The notes beneath the pieces are model-generated. The model was not told where the DNA came from. It did no database searches and worked only from the letters and a program-made list of their open reading frames with translations. The translations under genes and the position numbers were made by a program. Below, piece by piece: positions 62,282-64,000 of a stretch of 64,000 bases of DNA. This stretch comes from Acidovorax sp. RAC01. Lineage in GTDB: Bacteria > Pseudomonadota > Gammaproteobacteria > Burkholderiales > Burkholderiaceae_C. Position 1 is the stretch's first letter. Every line of letters starts with the position of its first letter. The stretch spans positions 2,681,001 through 2,745,000 of the forward strand of contig NZ_CP016447.1 of the NCBI RefSeq assembly GCF_001714725.1, in the 5' to 3' direction.

Positions 62282-62483
62282 GGTCCCTCTGACGAGCGCG
62301 CCTCGCCGAGGCCGCATCCAAGTCCGAAATGCGAGCCTCGGGAGCAGTCCGCCAAATCGACAGCCCTTTCGTCAGGGCGAGCCATAGCCTTGCTGTCGCC
62401 TGGTCTTTGTAATAAAGCGATACGCGCGCTGAGCCAGTCGTTCGGTGCCTGCGCGAAGCAGGTGCGAATGTCGAGAGACTCTG

Positions 62484-63353
62484 TCAAGCGTAGTACTTAA
62501 AATTGTGCTTCCAACTGGTTTGGGGAAGCCCAGGATTTGCAAGAATAATTTCGCCAACTCGGTCGGAATACTTGATGGTGATAGGCCGACCTTCACCAAG
62601 CTGGCAAGAGTTGTAGTTCAGCTTGGTCAATCCCAGGATGTCTTTGGCTACCTGAACGATGTCACCTTCTCCAAATTGGATGGTGATTGACAGGGGGACG
62701 GGAATCTCGAAGCCGTCGTAGCTTGCGATGCGAGCTTTGAAGCCATTGGTGTACAAAAGCCCGTGGCGGCTTGTCCGCTGCCAGAAGACGCCACGTTGGA
62801 CGGGATACTGGCCTCGCTTTCCGACGTCCGGATGGTCGTCATAGCGGTACAGGCGCTGACCGCCACGGTCTTGGCGGACACGAATCGAGATGAGTTTCAC
62901 ACCCTCTGGAACCGCCCTCAAGAATCCCTTGTATTCCTCCGGACTCACACCTGAGTGTGTATGCAGAAAAATCTCCTTTAGTGGTCGACCGTCCTGTTCC
63001 TGGTAGGTTTCGATAGTGCCTTTCAGCAGTGCCTCAGCTTTTTGCGGTGGAAGGCAGGATTCCGATTTTGCAATGAAACCAAGATCACCCCGTCTCATCC
63101 AGTGGGCTGAGGCCTTCTCCACATGAGAGGCTGCGGCCTCATGGTCGGGACCTAGCGCGCGCAGGCGGGCTGCGGTTTCACGGAAGATAGACTTGACCAA
63201 CTCATGCACCGCACTGCGTCCCATAGGTTTAGACCCACCAATCAACGGCAGGAGCAGTGGGGCGGAATCGCCCTCACGAGGTAGAGGTCCCAGGTCATTC
63301 GACTTTCGGTAGCGCATCAGCTCTGAGACCAACTCGTCTGTCGCGGGGATCAC
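62484..63353 (-). pseudogene. In-frame chimera: tyrosine recombinase fragment plus Argonaute PIWI C-terminal fragment
   Basis: A 289-codon minus-strand frame. Residues 1 to about 86 match the C-terminal half of a tyrosine site-specific recombinase (VIPATDELVSELMRYRKS, SAVHELVKSIFRETAARLRA, ending SAHWMR where HTAGSH would normally follow). The recombinase reading continues upstream as GEKTR before it breaks. From about residue 88 to the end it matches the PIWI domain C-terminus of a prokaryotic Argonaute: KEIFLHTHSGVSPEEYKGFL, YPVQRGVFW, GLLYTNGFKARIASYDGFEI, ILGLTKLNYNSCQLGEGRPI, KYSDRVGEIIL and the terminal FKYYA. Both halves lack their N-terminal parts and the recombinase lacks its catalytic Tyr. 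It is probably a recombination scar, though the frame is open. Confidence 0.75.
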
Positions 63354-63732
63354 TCTGGTTTTTTCTCCCTTAGGGGCAATGTCAGTTCGACCTGGCCTAT
63401 CCCAAGGTTTGCAGCGGCAAGGTGAAGGAAATTAAGGAGCCCGCAATGCGTCGGGCCGTTAGCTGGTCAACAAGGTACTGGTGGTTCGCACGGTCCGCAA
63501 AGCTATCTTGGATGTCTGACTGACGTTTGCGGTCCGGGCTGCGGGATTGATGTTCGGCGCCGTTGTTATGAGAACCCACACCTCTATCTGGTGCGGGGCC
63601 GTGTTTCATGGACCTCGCCATATTCTCGCGCAGCATTTACATCAAGGCTGCTTGCTCGGCCGCAGTCACGCGCTGATGAAAAAATATGCTAAATAATCAA
63701 AGTAGTCTGCCGAAATATCACAAGGCCGCCTG
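63354..63732. other. Unresolved stretch upstream of the integrase–PIWI chimera
   Basis: No gene is firmly supported. A minus-strand frame of 79 residues (63397–63636, ending TLPLQTLG) is open but has no recognisable domain. Positions 63354–63407 continue the recombinase reading as WDRPGRTDIAPKGEKTR in a different frame from that ORF. The stretch 63660–63730 is AT-rich (ATGCTAAATAATCAAAG) and could hold a promoter. Confidence 0.35.
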
Positions 63733-64000
63733 TTATTCAGATGCGGGTAGAACAGAAGGTCGCCCCGATTCCACCACATAGTCAAGCACTTTGCGCGCGC
63801 ACTCGCCTGCCGACTCCAGTGATCCCCAAGTCCGTACAGTCAGGTGCTCCAACGGAGGTTCTTTGAATCTGGCCTTTACTTCTTCATATCGTTCGACGGT
63901 ATTCACCGAACTGTTGTAGCCCTCACGTTCGCGGGTTTGCAGAATTTCGCTGACCGCTAGAGCATCATCGTTTACTGGAAGGCAGCGCACAACGCGGACT
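63733..64000 (-). CDS. Unknown protein, C-terminal part (runs off the window)
   Basis: The minus strand is open from the window edge to a stop at 63733, giving about 88 residues: VRVVRCLPVNDDALAVSEIL, then REREGYNSSVNTVERYEEVK and VLDYVVESGRPSVLPASE at the end. The pattern (a beta strand, then helical R-x-x-R segments, then E-R-Y-E-x-V-K-x-R-F-x-x-P) vaguely recalls the C-terminal part of small P-loop kinases, but I cannot confirm that. The start lies outside the window. Confidence 0.5.
   Translation of the reverse strand, partial: VRVVRCLPVNDDALAVSEILQTREREGYNSSVNTVERYEEVKARFKEPPLEHLTVRTWGSLESAGECARKVLDYVVESGRPSVLPASE

Overview
The window looks like a chromosomal segment of a high-GC betaproteobacterium of the Comamonadaceae (Acidovorax-like). 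This is inferred from gene content and order (scpA–DUF3460, serS, selD–selU, ispH with an SlpA-type FKBP, a large formate dehydrogenase cluster with DUF3305/DUF3306) and from a short interspersed palindromic repeat seen many times. The repeat has a core like GATAGCTA-N2-GTGC-N9-AAGCGCTNG-N-GGC followed by TTTGGCT, and its family assignment is from memory, not a search. Most core genes have strong third-position GC. The right third (about 44.8–64 kb) is visibly less GC-rich and carries insertion sequences, gene fragments and defence-type operons.

Layout. 1–7.6 kb: housekeeping and envelope genes (start of scpA, DUF3460, a BamE-like lipoprotein, a YitT-like membrane protein, metG, a surface protein with a C-terminal sorting-like tail, a patatin phospholipase, a membrane-anchored Mrr-like protein). 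7.6–26.2 kb: a MITE-like element, the Fe-S carrier gene apbC, then a formate oxidation cluster. It holds a LysR regulator, a soluble NAD-linked formate dehydrogenase (fused gamma-beta subunit plus alpha), DUF3305/DUF3306/polyferredoxin/TorD-like accessory genes, a second membrane-bound periplasmic formate dehydrogenase (Tat peptide, alpha, beta, lipoprotein, cytochrome b gamma, small secreted protein) and fdhD. Both catalytic subunits carry Cys, not selenocysteine, at the metal-ligand position. 26.3–44.7 kb: mixed core genes (C13 peptidase, FtsX-type permease, truncated haemoglobin, secreted DUF3395-like protein, Smr, phytase-like, radC, slpA, ispH, an IS5-family insertion, CBS protein, serine/threonine dehydratase, serS, selD, selU and tRNA-Ser(CGA)).

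44.7–64 kb is accessory. It starts with a secreted DNA/RNA nuclease, DUF4148 and DUF72 proteins, an SOS-box-linked pair of unknown genes and an EEP-family phosphodiesterase. Next is a complete three-gene operon (TerB-domain protein, BrxC/BrxD-type ATPase, DEAD/DEAH helicase) matching the known Shango anti-phage system. Then come an IS3 remnant, a gene fragment, a second IS5-family element and a stretch of decayed sequence. After that is a two-gene operon coding a RecQ helicase fused to a ComF-like phosphoribosyltransferase and a DprA protein. It resembles the ShosTA toxin–antitoxin/defence pair with an added helicase. The last part is an in-frame chimera of a tyrosine recombinase C-terminal fragment and an Argonaute PIWI C-terminal fragment, followed by an unresolved partial gene.

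The best candidates for something not well described are the RecQ–phosphoribosyltransferase/DprA operon, the integrase–PIWI chimera, and the use of the interspersed repeat as coding sequence in three enzymes (MetG linker, both subunits of the NAD-linked formate dehydrogenase).
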